The translations under genes were made by a program, and so were the position numbers. From contig JAGNYY010000039.1 in the NCBI GenBank assembly GCA_017984715.1, forward strand, positions 1 through 6,193: a stretch of 6,193 bases of DNA, written 5' to 3'. This DNA is from Rhodoluna sp. (GTDB taxonomy: Bacteria; Actinomycetota; Actinomycetes; Actinomycetales; Microbacteriaceae). The notes under the pieces are model-generated. The model saw nothing but the letters and a program-made list of their open reading frames with translations. It did no database searches and had not been told where the DNA came from. Position 1 is the stretch's first letter. Each line of letters begins with the position of its first letter. This document shows positions 1 to 5,541 of this stretch, piece after piece.

Positions 1-204
1 CCAATCGCGCCGCCTATTTTGCCGACAGAATCGTTGGAGTTGGGCCCAGATGACGAGACCGTGCTAGAACCCCAAGGGTTCGATTCGCAGACCTGGGTTT
101 GGTTAGTATCCGGAATGTTCTTTGGTCTCGCGATTATTCAACTAGCCCGCCGAACTCGACAAAGTCGCCGAGGGGCAGTTCGAATCTTTGTGCGACTTAG
201 CTGA
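1..204 (+). CDS. C-terminal fragment of an unidentified single-pass membrane protein (5' end beyond the window)
   Basis: The frame is open from the first base to a TGA at 202-204, giving 67 residues, so the true start lies upstream; the TTG at 19 is only an internal codon. I do not recognise the family. The fragment starts with a proline-rich, acidic stretch (residues about 1-28). One hydrophobic helix follows (about 31-49, TWVWLVSGMFFGLAIIQLA), then a strongly basic tail (RRTRQSRR). By the positive-inside rule this places the C-terminus in the cytoplasm and the upstream part outside, as in a type I membrane-anchored exported protein. It could equally be the last helix of a polytopic protein. 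The stop overlaps the 3' end of the convergent purU by 8 bp. Hydrophobic pattern and position support a real gene; its function is unknown. Confidence 0.6.
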   Translation, partial: PIAPPILPTESLELGPDDETVLEPQGFDSQTWVWLVSGMFFGLAIIQLARRTRQSRRGAVRIFVRLS

Positions 205-1057
205 AGATGACGGTGCGGTCACCGTCGAGCAGCACGCGGTGCTCAGCGAACCAGCGCATGGCTTGGGTCAAAGTCTTTGACTCGACATCCTGGCCAATAG
301 AAACGAGACGGTTCTTCGAGTCTGAGTGCTGAACACGGACCACGTTTTGTTCGATGATCGGGCCTTCATCCAGGTCGGCGGTCACGAAGTGAGCTGTTGC
401 ACCGATTAGTTTCACGCCGCGAGCGTGTGCCTGGGCGTAAGGGTTTGCGCCCTTGAAACCAGGCAAGAATGAGTGGTGGATGTTGATGATTCGTCCTTCG
501 AACTCTTTGCAGAACTCTTCAGAAAGCACCTGCATGTAGCGAGCAAGCACGATTAGTTCGATTCCTGCTGAGTTGATGAAAGTGCGCAGCATCGACTCGA
601 ATGCGCGCTTGTCGGCTTCGCCCTTGATGGCATGTTCTTCGAACGGGATCGAATAGAACTCGGCAAGCGAACCGAGATCAGCGTGGTTTCCGAATACGGC
701 TGGAATTTCCACCGGAAGTTGGCCGCTGCGCTGACGGAACAAGATGTCGTTTAGGCAGTGCGCGCTCTTCGAAACTAGAACCAAAGTTTTCATCGGGCGA
801 CCGACAATGTCGAGCACGGAATCCATGTCATAGCGTGCGATAACCGGAGCCAACTGAGCTTCGAACATTTCGCGAGGAACCGCTGATTCGATCTGTAGGC
901 GCATGAAGAAACGACCGGTGTCGAGCGAGGTGTATTGGTGTGACTCGGTGATGTTTCCGTTGGCAGCCACAATCGCCCCAGAGATCGCGTGAACGATGCC
1001 CGGCTTATCTTCGCAAACAAAGGTGAGAACCCAGTGGGTTGTGGCTGTAGAGGTCAT
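197..1057 (-). CDS. purU: formyltetrahydrofolate deformylase PurU
   Basis: This 286-residue cytosolic enzyme hydrolyses 10-formyl-THF to formate and THF. It recycles the C1-folate pool and supplies formate for formate-dependent purine synthesis. An N-terminal ACT-like regulatory domain (about residues 8-85, with [12 protein letters not shown] and [12 protein letters not shown]) precedes a formyltransferase-fold domain (about 88-286). The catalytic Asn-His-Asp triad of the family is visible as N192 and H194 in [11 protein letters not shown] and D230 in LDEGPIIEQ; the 36-residue His-Asp spacing equals that of PurN. The signature [13 protein letters not shown] is intact and the length is normal for PurU. 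The ATG at 1057 gives the N-terminus expected for the ACT domain. No Shine-Dalgarno at normal spacing precedes it, but a TAAACT hexamer lies 7 nt upstream. It is divergent from glyA and overlaps the left-edge ORF tail-to-tail by 8 bp. Confidence 0.96.
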   Translation of the reverse strand: MTSTATTHWVLTFVCEDKPGIVHAISGAIVAANGNITESHQYTSLDTGRFFMRLQIESAVPREMFEAQLAPVIARYDMDSVLDIVGRPMKTLVLVSKSAHCLNDILFRQRSGQLPVEIPAVFGNHADLGSLAEFYSIPFEEHAIKGEADKRAFESMLRTFINSAGIELIVLARYMQVLSEEFCKEFEGRIINIHHSFLPGFKGANPYAQAHARGVKLIGATAHFVTADLDEGPIIEQNVVRVQHSDSKNRLVSIGQDVESKTLTQAMRWFAEHRVLLDGDRTVIFS

Positions 1058-1064
1058 AAATTCC

Positions 1065-1070
1065 AGTTTA
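1065..1070 (-). promoter_or_regulatory. candidate -10 element of purU (leaderless start)
   Basis: Read on the minus strand this is TAAACT, a TANNNT-type hexamer ending 7 nt before the purU ATG. That spacing would put the transcription start at or next to the start codon, giving a leaderless mRNA, which is common in actinobacteria. No good TTGACA-like -35 is seen at 16-18 bp. This is inference from position and from the missing Shine-Dalgarno. Confidence 0.35.
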
Positions 1071-1078
1071 TCCGATGG

Positions 1079-1084
1079 TAGAAT
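1079..1084 (+). promoter_or_regulatory. candidate -10 element of the glyA operon
   Basis: TAGAAT matches TATAAT at five of six positions and lies 34 nt upstream of the glyA ATG, predicting a leader of roughly 28 nt that includes the AGGAG site. No recognisable -35 hexamer is present at the right distance; that region would fall inside the purU start. The element lies 8 bp from the purU -10 candidate and points the opposite way. Confidence 0.4.
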
Positions 1085-1106
1085 TACCTCACCGCATCAG
1101 GCCTTT

Positions 1107-1111
1107 AGGAG
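1107..1111 (+). promoter_or_regulatory. ribosome binding site fixing the glyA start
   Basis: AGGAG sits 7 nt before the ATG at 1119. It selects that start over the upstream in-frame ATG at 996, which would add 41 residues with no SHMT similarity and run through the purU start region. Confidence 0.85.
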
Positions 1112-1118
1112 CCCATTA

Positions 1119-2390
1119 ATGTCTTCTTCATTCAACTTGCCACTCAGCGAAACTGACCCAGAAATCGCTGCTGTTCTGACCGCTGAGCTAAACCGCCAGC
1201 GCAACATGCTTGAAATGATCGCGAGCGAAAACTTCGTTTCACGTGGCGTGCTTGAGGCGCAGGGTTCGGTCCTAACCAACAAGTATGCCGAGGGCTACCC
1301 AGGCAAGCGTTACTACGGCGGCTGCGAGGCCGTTGACGTTGCCGAAAACCTAGCGCGCGACCGCGCAAAGGAACTTTTCGGTGCCGAGCACGCAAACGTT
1401 CAGCCACACTCGGGCGCATCGGCTAACGCCGCTGTGCTCATGGCGCTGGCTAACCCTGGCGACCGCATCCTTGGTCTAGAGCTTGCACACGGTGGTCACC
1501 TAACCCACGGAATGCGTTTGAACTTCTCGGGCAAGATGTACGAGGCGCACGCCTACGAGCTAAATGCCGAGACCAACATGATTGACATGGACATCGTTCG
1601 AGCACGCGCTCACGAAGTGAAGCCACAGGTTCTAATCGCCGGCTGGTCGGCTTATTCTCAGCACCTTGACTTCGCCGAGTTCCGCAAGATTGCCGATGAA
1701 GTTGGCGCCAAGCTTTGGGTTGACATGGCTCACTTCGCTGGTTTGGTTGCGGCAGGCCTGCACCCGAACCCGGTTCCATTCGCAGACGTAGTTTCAACCA
1801 CCGTCCACAAGACTCTGGCTGGCCCGCGCTCAGGTCTCATTCTCTGCAAGGCCGAATACGCAAAGAAGATTGACTCGGCCGTGTTCCCTGGCCAGCAGGG
1901 TGGCCCGCTAATGCACGTAATCGCTGCCAAGGCTGTTGCATTCAAGGCTGCCATGAGCGAAGAATTCAAAGACCGACAGAAGCGCACCGTTGAGGGCGCC
2001 GACATCATCGCCAAGCGCTTGATGCAGGCTGACGTGGTTGCCAACGGTGTTCAGGTTCTAACCGGAAGCACCAAGGTTCACCTGGTTCTCGTTGACCTTC
2101 GCAACGCGCCAATCAATGGCCAGGAAACCGAGGACTTGCTGCACGAGGTTGGAATCACCGTGAACCGCAACTCGGTTCCAAACGACCCACGCCCAGCCAT
2201 GGTTACCTCTGGTGTTCGAATCGGAACCCCAGCTCTAGCAACTCGCGGTTTTGGTGCCGCGGAGTTCGCCGAGGTCGCCGAGATCATCGCGGGTGTTTTG
2301 GTGCCAAACCCAGACATCGCAGCACTTCGTGCCCGCACCACCAAGTTGACCGAGGCATTCCCGCTATACAGCGGCCTCGAGAACTGGTAG
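1119..2390 (+). CDS. glyA: serine hydroxymethyltransferase
   Basis: This PLP-dependent cytosolic enzyme interconverts serine + THF and glycine + 5,10-methylene-THF. It is the main entry of one-carbon units and the source of methylene-THF for thymidylate. The 423-residue product has the normal length of bacterial GlyA. Visible landmarks are SENF (36-39), [14 protein letters not shown] with E58 and Y66, the PLP-binding aspartate D202 in VDMAHFAGL, the Schiff-base lysine K231 in [13 protein letters not shown], and the substrate-carboxylate arginine R367 in SGVRIGTPA. These correspond to E57, Y65, D200, K229 and R363 of E. coli GlyA. The lysine motif is the actinobacterial variant. The start is set by AGGAG 7 nt upstream. 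folD follows after 4 nt, so the two are almost certainly cotranscribed and feed one pathway. Confidence 0.98.
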   Translation: MSSSFNLPLSETDPEIAAVLTAELNRQRNMLEMIASENFVSRGVLEAQGSVLTNKYAEGYPGKRYYGGCEAVDVAENLARDRAKELFGAEHANVQPHSGASANAAVLMALANPGDRILGLELAHGGHLTHGMRLNFSGKMYEAHAYELNAETNMIDMDIVRARAHEVKPQVLIAGWSAYSQHLDFAEFRKIADEVGAKLWVDMAHFAGLVAAGLHPNPVPFADVVSTTVHKTLAGPRSGLILCKAEYAKKIDSAVFPGQQGGPLMHVIAAKAVAFKAAMSEEFKDRQKRTVEGADIIAKRLMQADVVANGVQVLTGSTKVHLVLVDLRNAPINGQETEDLLHEVGITVNRNSVPNDPRPAMVTSGVRIGTPALATRGFGAAEFAEVAEIIAGVLVPNPDIAALRARTTKLTEAFPLYSGLENW

Positions 2391-2394
2391 TTCT

Positions 2395-3264
2395 ATGACC
2401 GCGATCAAGCTGGACGGTCTTGCCACTGCCAAGGCGATCAAGGCTGAACTTGCCGAACGCGTCATTCATCTCAAGCAAAAAGGCATCACGCCTGGCCTAG
2501 GCACTCTTCTCGTCGGTGACGACCCGGGGTCACACTCGTACGTTGCCGGCAAACACCGTGACTGTGCCGAAGTTGGCATTCACTCGATTCGCATCGATCT
2601 TCCGCAGACCGCTTCTTCGGCCGACGTTCGCGCAGCCATCCGTGATTTGAATTCGGCCAAGGATGTGACCGGTTACATCGTTCAGTTGCCGTTGCCATTT
2701 GGCATCGACACCAACGAGATGCTTGAGCTGATCGACCCAGACAAGGATGCCGACGGGCTGCACCCGACCAACCTTGGTCGCTTGGTGCTCGGAGTCTCTG
2801 GCGAACTAACCTCACCGCTGCCATGCACACCGGCAGGCATTGTCGAGCTGCTCTCGCGCTATGACGTGCCAATGAAGGGCGCCGAGGTTGCCATCATTGG
2901 CCGCGGTGTGACCGTTGGTCGCCCCCTAGGCCTCCTGATGACCCGCAAGGGCATCGACTCAACCGTCACGCTTTTGCACTCTGCCTCACGCGATCTAGAG
3001 GCCGCTGTGAAGCGCGCCGACATCGTGATTGGCGCACTCGGTGTTGCTCACTTCGTGCAGCCTGAATGGATCAAGCCAGGTGCTGCGGTTCTAGACGTGG
3101 GCATCACTCGCGTCGAAGGCGCAGAGGGCAAGGCAACTTTGGTTGGAGACATAGACCCTCGAGTCGCCGAAATCGCCGGCTGGTTGTCGCCTAACCCGGG
3201 TGGAGTCGGCCCGATGACCCGCGCAATGCTGGTCAAGAACGTCGTCGACGCGGCTTCAAAATAA
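2395..3264 (+). CDS. folD: bifunctional methylenetetrahydrofolate dehydrogenase / methenyltetrahydrofolate cyclohydrolase
   Basis: FolD oxidises 5,10-methylene-THF to methenyl-THF with NADP+ and hydrolyses that to 10-formyl-THF, the step after GlyA and the substrate source for PurU. The 289-residue protein has the N-terminal catalytic domain with Y49 and K53 in [15 protein letters not shown] (K53 is the cyclohydrolase lysine), Q97 in VQLPLP, and D120 in DKDADG. The Rossmann-like cofactor loop [11 protein letters not shown] (169-179) is the actinobacterial form. The C-terminal signature [10 protein letters not shown] is at 267-276. The start lies 4 nt after the glyA stop, and no proper Shine-Dalgarno is present (only GAG about 15 nt upstream), which suggests coupling to glyA translation. 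The next gene also begins 4 nt after the folD stop. Confidence 0.97.
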   Translation: MTAIKLDGLATAKAIKAELAERVIHLKQKGITPGLGTLLVGDDPGSHSYVAGKHRDCAEVGIHSIRIDLPQTASSADVRAAIRDLNSAKDVTGYIVQLPLPFGIDTNEMLELIDPDKDADGLHPTNLGRLVLGVSGELTSPLPCTPAGIVELLSRYDVPMKGAEVAIIGRGVTVGRPLGLLMTRKGIDSTVTLLHSASRDLEAAVKRADIVIGALGVAHFVQPEWIKPGAAVLDVGITRVEGAEGKATLVGDIDPRVAEIAGWLSPNPGGVGPMTRAMLVKNVVDAASK

Positions 3265-3268
3265 CCTC

Positions 3269-4357
3269 ATGAAAACCATCCTGCACATCGGCCTCGAGAA
3301 GACCGGAACCACTTCCGTGCAGCAGTTGCTCAAGGCCAATCGAGCTGCCCTTCTGGCTCAGGGAACCCTGATTCCGACCTCATTGCACCCCGGCAACAAC
3401 TTCTATCTGGCGATGGCTAGCTTCAGTTCGTTTCGCCCGGATGGCCTCCTCAAGGCTGAAGGTATTAAGAACCAAGGCGACTTGGATGCGTTCCGCCGCA
3501 AAACTCTTGGCAATTTCCAGACCGAATTAAGAGGCGCTTCGGCTGCGAACCAGGTGCTCATCTCGAGCGAACACCTTCAGTCACGCCTGACCACTCTTGA
3601 AGACATTCAGCTGCTCAAGGCAAGCCTTGAATCTGTGGGCCTAAAGGAGTTCGAGGTTTTGGTTTATCTTCGCGAACCGATTCGCATCGCTCTCAGCCAC
3701 CACTCGATGGCCATTAAAAAGGGTGTCTTCGTCGACGAGAGTTTCTTCGAGCCAAACCACCCGCGGGTCTCGCAGATCCTTGGTTTCAAAGCAAGCCTTG
3801 AGATGTGGCAAGAGGTTTTTGGCATCGAGAGCCTGAACGTTCGCCTCTATCCAGAGGGAGCAAAGCCCAGTGCGCTCATTGATGACTTTTTCACGGCGAC
3901 CCGAATTCGCCAGAACGGCCTAAATCTCAACAGCGACGCCAAGCGAAACGTGAACCTTTCACTCGGTGCACTTCAGATCTTGAATCAGGTCAACCGCACC
4001 AGCAAAGAAAGCGGCAAGTCGTTGGCCTCGATGGCTTTCTTTGATCGCCTCGAGCGCCACGTGCCAGGCAAGGGGCTGGTTGCCGACCAGAAAACCATTG
4101 AGAGCTTTGCTAATCACTATGCCGAAAGCAACGAGTGGGTTCGAGCAACGTTCTTTGCGAACCAGGCATCCCTGTTCGAAAACCCGCTCAAACCGAGCGT
4201 GTCACTCGAAGCTCCATTGGCCATGGATGAGGTGGTTGGCGTGCTGACGGCAGCCCTAGAACTTTTGGATGAGCGCACCGGTGAGCTAAATAAGCTGCGT
4301 CGGTGGGGGAAGCTGATTCCTCAGCCTCTAAAGCATGTATTCAAGCGTTTCTTCTAG
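3269..4357 (+). CDS. PAPS-dependent sulfotransferase family protein
   Basis: This 362-residue protein has both 3'-phosphoadenosine-5'-phosphosulfate (PAPS) binding elements of sulfotransferases. The 5'-phosphosulfate loop is HIGLEKTGTTSVQQLL (6-21). The 3'-phosphate site is LREPIRIALS, with R135 and S143 eight residues apart as in SULT enzymes. An SSEHL strand end (99-103) and the late motif ESNEWVRATFF (286-296) resemble bacterial members that modify surface glycans; this is recall, not a search. The acceptor cannot be read from sequence. No signal peptide is seen, so it is probably cytoplasmic. A leucine-rich helix (about 325-345) leads to a basic, aromatic tail (341-362, ending KHVFKRFF) that could bind the inner membrane face. 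It starts 4 nt after folD without a visible Shine-Dalgarno, and its last nine codons plus stop overlap the 3' end of the APS kinase gene. The family is fairly sure; the substrate is unknown. Confidence 0.8.
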   Translation: MKTILHIGLEKTGTTSVQQLLKANRAALLAQGTLIPTSLHPGNNFYLAMASFSSFRPDGLLKAEGIKNQGDLDAFRRKTLGNFQTELRGASAANQVLISSEHLQSRLTTLEDIQLLKASLESVGLKEFEVLVYLREPIRIALSHHSMAIKKGVFVDESFFEPNHPRVSQILGFKASLEMWQEVFGIESLNVRLYPEGAKPSALIDDFFTATRIRQNGLNLNSDAKRNVNLSLGALQILNQVNRTSKESGKSLASMAFFDRLERHVPGKGLVADQKTIESFANHYAESNEWVRATFFANQASLFENPLKPSVSLEAPLAMDEVVGVLTAALELLDERTGELNKLRRWGKLIPQPLKHVFKRFF

Positions 4358-4975
4358 CGGGCGGTCTCGCCAGGCCAGATGACCAAAGTTCTTGGCTAGC
4401 AAACGGTCGACGTTGGCTTCAATTGGGGCGGTGCCATCCAGCACAAGTTCTGCGTGTTCCGGTGCCTCATACTGTTGACCGACTCCGGTCATATTCTTGA
4501 TCTCACCCGTGGCGGCCTTCTTATATAGGCCTTTCGGGTCGCGCGCCGCGCAAACTTCTGCAGGAGTGCGAACCCAAACCTCGGAAAACTCACCTGGTTC
4601 AAAGCGTCCACGAGCCAAGTCGCGGTCAACGGCAAACGGGCTGACCAGTGCCACGATGACCACGAGGCCAGCATCAACCATCAATCGAGCAACTTCGGCG
4701 ACGCGTCGAACGTTTTCGGCACGGTCTTCGGGGGTGAAGCTGAGGCCCGCCGACAGGCCCTTGCGAAGGGCGTCACCATCCAGGATGTAGGTGTGAATGC
4801 TGTGCTGTGCCAGTCTTTGTTCAAGCGCGTTGGCAATTGTGGATTTGCCCGAGCCCGAAAGGCCGGTTAGCCAAATTACTTGGCCTTTTTGGTTTTTTAG
4901 AGCCGCGCGCTCGTTCTTGGAGAGGGTGAAGTTGAATTCGCCCAGGTTTCCAGTGGTGGTCGCGCCGTTAGTCAT
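4328..4975 (-). CDS. cysC: adenylylsulfate (APS) kinase
   Basis: CysC phosphorylates APS with ATP to give PAPS, the universal sulfate donor. The 215-residue product contains Walker A GLSGSGKS (38-45), the APS-site segment LDGDALRKGLSAGLSF with EDRAENVRR (65-91), the VSPF serine motif (S112, matching the phosphoserine ISP motif), and the lid RDPKGLYKKA (145-154) followed by TGVGQQYEAP. Family enzymes usually have DGDN and TGID-x-PYE here; this one has DGDA and TGVGQQYE, but every catalytic element seems present. About 15-20 extra residues extend the C-terminus. The start is firm: an in-frame TAG lies just 12 nt upstream, and the N-terminus has the usual KGQVIWLTG lead-in. No cysD, cysN, sat or PAPS reductase gene is nearby; the adjacent gene is a sulfotransferase, which suggests PAPS for sulfation. 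Confidence 0.93.
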   Translation of the reverse strand: MTNGATTTGNLGEFNFTLSKNERAALKNQKGQVIWLTGLSGSGKSTIANALEQRLAQHSIHTYILDGDALRKGLSAGLSFTPEDRAENVRRVAEVARLMVDAGLVVIVALVSPFAVDRDLARGRFEPGEFSEVWVRTPAEVCAARDPKGLYKKAATGEIKNMTGVGQQYEAPEHAELVLDGTAPIEANVDRLLAKNFGHLAWRDRPLEETLEYML

Positions 4976-4981
4976 TCTGCA

Positions 4982-4987
4982 AGACTA
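4982..4987 (-). promoter_or_regulatory. candidate -10 element of cysC (leaderless start)
   Basis: On the minus strand this reads TAGTCT, fitting only the loose TANNNT pattern, and it ends 6 nt before the cysC ATG. There is no Shine-Dalgarno before that ATG, so a leaderless transcript is plausible. No -35 match was found. Weak evidence. Confidence 0.25.
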
Positions 4988-5190
4988 GCTTTTTGGTTCG
5001 CGGTAGCCCTAGGCCGACGCGACTTTCGAAGAAATTTCGCAGAAAGATCTCCTGTCCCGCGATTTGGTCCTCCAGTTTTCACCCATTTTGACCGGATTCC
5101 CGTGCGCCACGCGGAGTTATTTTCATGAATTTGCGGAGAACGGAAAGTTTTAATTAATCTTTGCGCGACACGCCATAACTTATTTGCGAA

Positions 5191-5206
5191 GCACTACATC
5201 TAGGGC
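5191..5206 (+). promoter_or_regulatory. NrdR-box-like site 1 upstream of nrdHIE
   Basis: The 16-mer gcactacatctagggc matches the published NrdR consensus ACACTATATATAGTGT at 11 of 16 positions by my hand alignment, with an intact CTA-N-AT-N-TAG core. NrdR is the ATP/dATP-sensing repressor of ribonucleotide reductase genes and normally binds tandem boxes at their promoters. The site lies just upstream of a TTGACA hexamer. Confidence 0.6.
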
Positions 5207-5212
5207 TTACTC

Positions 5213-5218
5213 TTGACA
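5213..5218 (+). promoter_or_regulatory. -35 element of the presumed nrdHIE promoter
   Basis: A perfect TTGACA lies 84 nt before the nrdH start codon. At 17 bp spacing the -10 position (5236-5241) is AAAAAT, four of six to TATAAT, so the promoter would depend on activation or be moderate. The hexamer sits between the two NrdR-like boxes, as expected for a repressed promoter. Confidence 0.5.
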
Positions 5219-5221
5219 TCT

Positions 5222-5237
5222 GAACTAGATAAGCCAA
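5222..5237 (+). promoter_or_regulatory. NrdR-box-like site 2 (degenerate)
   Basis: The 16-mer gaactagataagccaa keeps the left half (ACTA-N-AT) of the NrdR consensus but a poor right half (about 7 of 16 matches). It is called mainly because its CTA core begins exactly 31 bp after that of site 1, the three-helical-turn spacing characteristic of NrdR box pairs. It would cover the spacer between the -35 and -10 elements. Confidence 0.4.
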
Positions 5238-5288
5238 AAATCGGGGAAATCGCGAACTTTCAAGTTTTCGTGAAAATTGGCAAAAACA

Positions 5289-5294
5289 GAGGAG
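5289..5294 (+). promoter_or_regulatory. strong ribosome binding site of nrdH
   Basis: GAGGAG lies 7 nt before the nrdH ATG, the best Shine-Dalgarno in the window. It fits high translation of the first gene of the operon, in contrast to the unmarked start of nrdI. Confidence 0.85.
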
Positions 5295-5301
5295 AAACAC
5301 C

Positions 5302-5529
5302 ATGACAGTTACCGTTTACACCCTTCCTTCATGCGTCCAGTGCGACAGCACCAAGAAGTTCCTAGACCGCAACGACGTCGAGTACAACGTGGTTGACATG
5401 AGCCAGGACGAAACCGCACTAGAGCTAGTCAAGGCTCTCGGTTACCAAGCAGCTCCAGTTGTAATCGCTGGCGACGACCACTGGTCAGGCTTCCGCCCTG
5501 ACATGATCGCCAAGCTAGCCGCAGCCTAA
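5302..5529 (+). CDS. nrdH: glutaredoxin-like protein NrdH
   Basis: NrdH is a small cytosolic thiol redoxin, glutaredoxin-like in sequence but reduced by thioredoxin reductase. It passes electrons to class Ib ribonucleotide reductase (NrdE). The 75-residue protein is full length for the family. It has the redox motif C11-V-Q-C14, the cis-proline in APVVI (P52), and the diagnostic C-terminal WSGFRPD (61-67), which separates NrdH from ordinary glutaredoxins. It is first in the nrdH-nrdI-nrdE operon, behind a strong GAGGAG site, a TTGACA element and NrdR-like boxes, so dNTP-responsive repression is likely. nrdI starts 12 nt after its stop. Confidence 0.97.
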   Translation: MTVTVYTLPSCVQCDSTKKFLDRNDVEYNVVDMSQDETALELVKALGYQAAPVVIAGDDHWSGFRPDMIAKLAAA

Positions 5530-5541
5530 AGACCCCCTCGG

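Larger units (their letters stand above)
4976..5301. other. 326-bp intergenic region between divergent cysC and nrdHIE
   Basis: No gene of normal size is supported here. The left end carries the presumed cysC promoter reading left. The right part carries a probable nrd promoter (TTGACA at 5213-5218) between two NrdR-box-like sites, then a leader with two adjacent 12-bp palindromes and the nrdH ribosome binding site. The middle (about 5000-5190) is more A+T-rich than the genes. It contains a CGTG-CGC-CACG inverted repeat (5101-5111), a TTCATGAA palindrome (5122-5129), three copies of TTTGCG (5130, 5160, 5183) and a possible 10-codon ORF at 5125-5157. None of these middle elements has an assignable function. 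Confidence 0.6.

Noticed and set aside
22..33. LPTES as a sortase (LPXTG-like) anchoring signal in the left-edge ORF
   Set aside because: The motif lacks the TG and is over 20 residues from the hydrophobic helix, too far for a sorting signal.
996..1118. Upstream extension of glyA to an ATG at 996 (464 residues)
   Set aside because: The added 41 residues are antisense to the purU start and do not resemble SHMT. AGGAG 7 nt before 1119 and the normal 423-residue length fix the start at 1119.
1085..1118. Glycine or THF riboswitch in the glyA leader
   Set aside because: The predicted leader is only about 28 nt, too short for either aptamer.
1097..3236. Minus-strand ORFs opposite glyA and folD
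   Set aside because: Antisense shadows of strongly conserved genes, with Arg/Ser/Ala-rich translations and no start signals.
3616..3804. Repeated gcaagccttga within the sulfotransferase gene
   Set aside because: Two copies encode KASLE in separate helices; most likely chance or codon preference, not a functional repeat.
4360..4371. GGCG-gtct-CGCC hairpin as a terminator for the sulfotransferase gene or cysC
   Set aside because: The stem is only 4 bp, there is no T-run on either strand, and it lies inside the cysC coding sequence.
4303..4988. Plus-strand ORFs opposite cysC (4303-4500, 4497-4790, 4797-4988)
   Set aside because: They are frames antisense to a well-supported APS kinase, have low-complexity Arg/Ser/Pro-rich translations, and match no domain I recognise.
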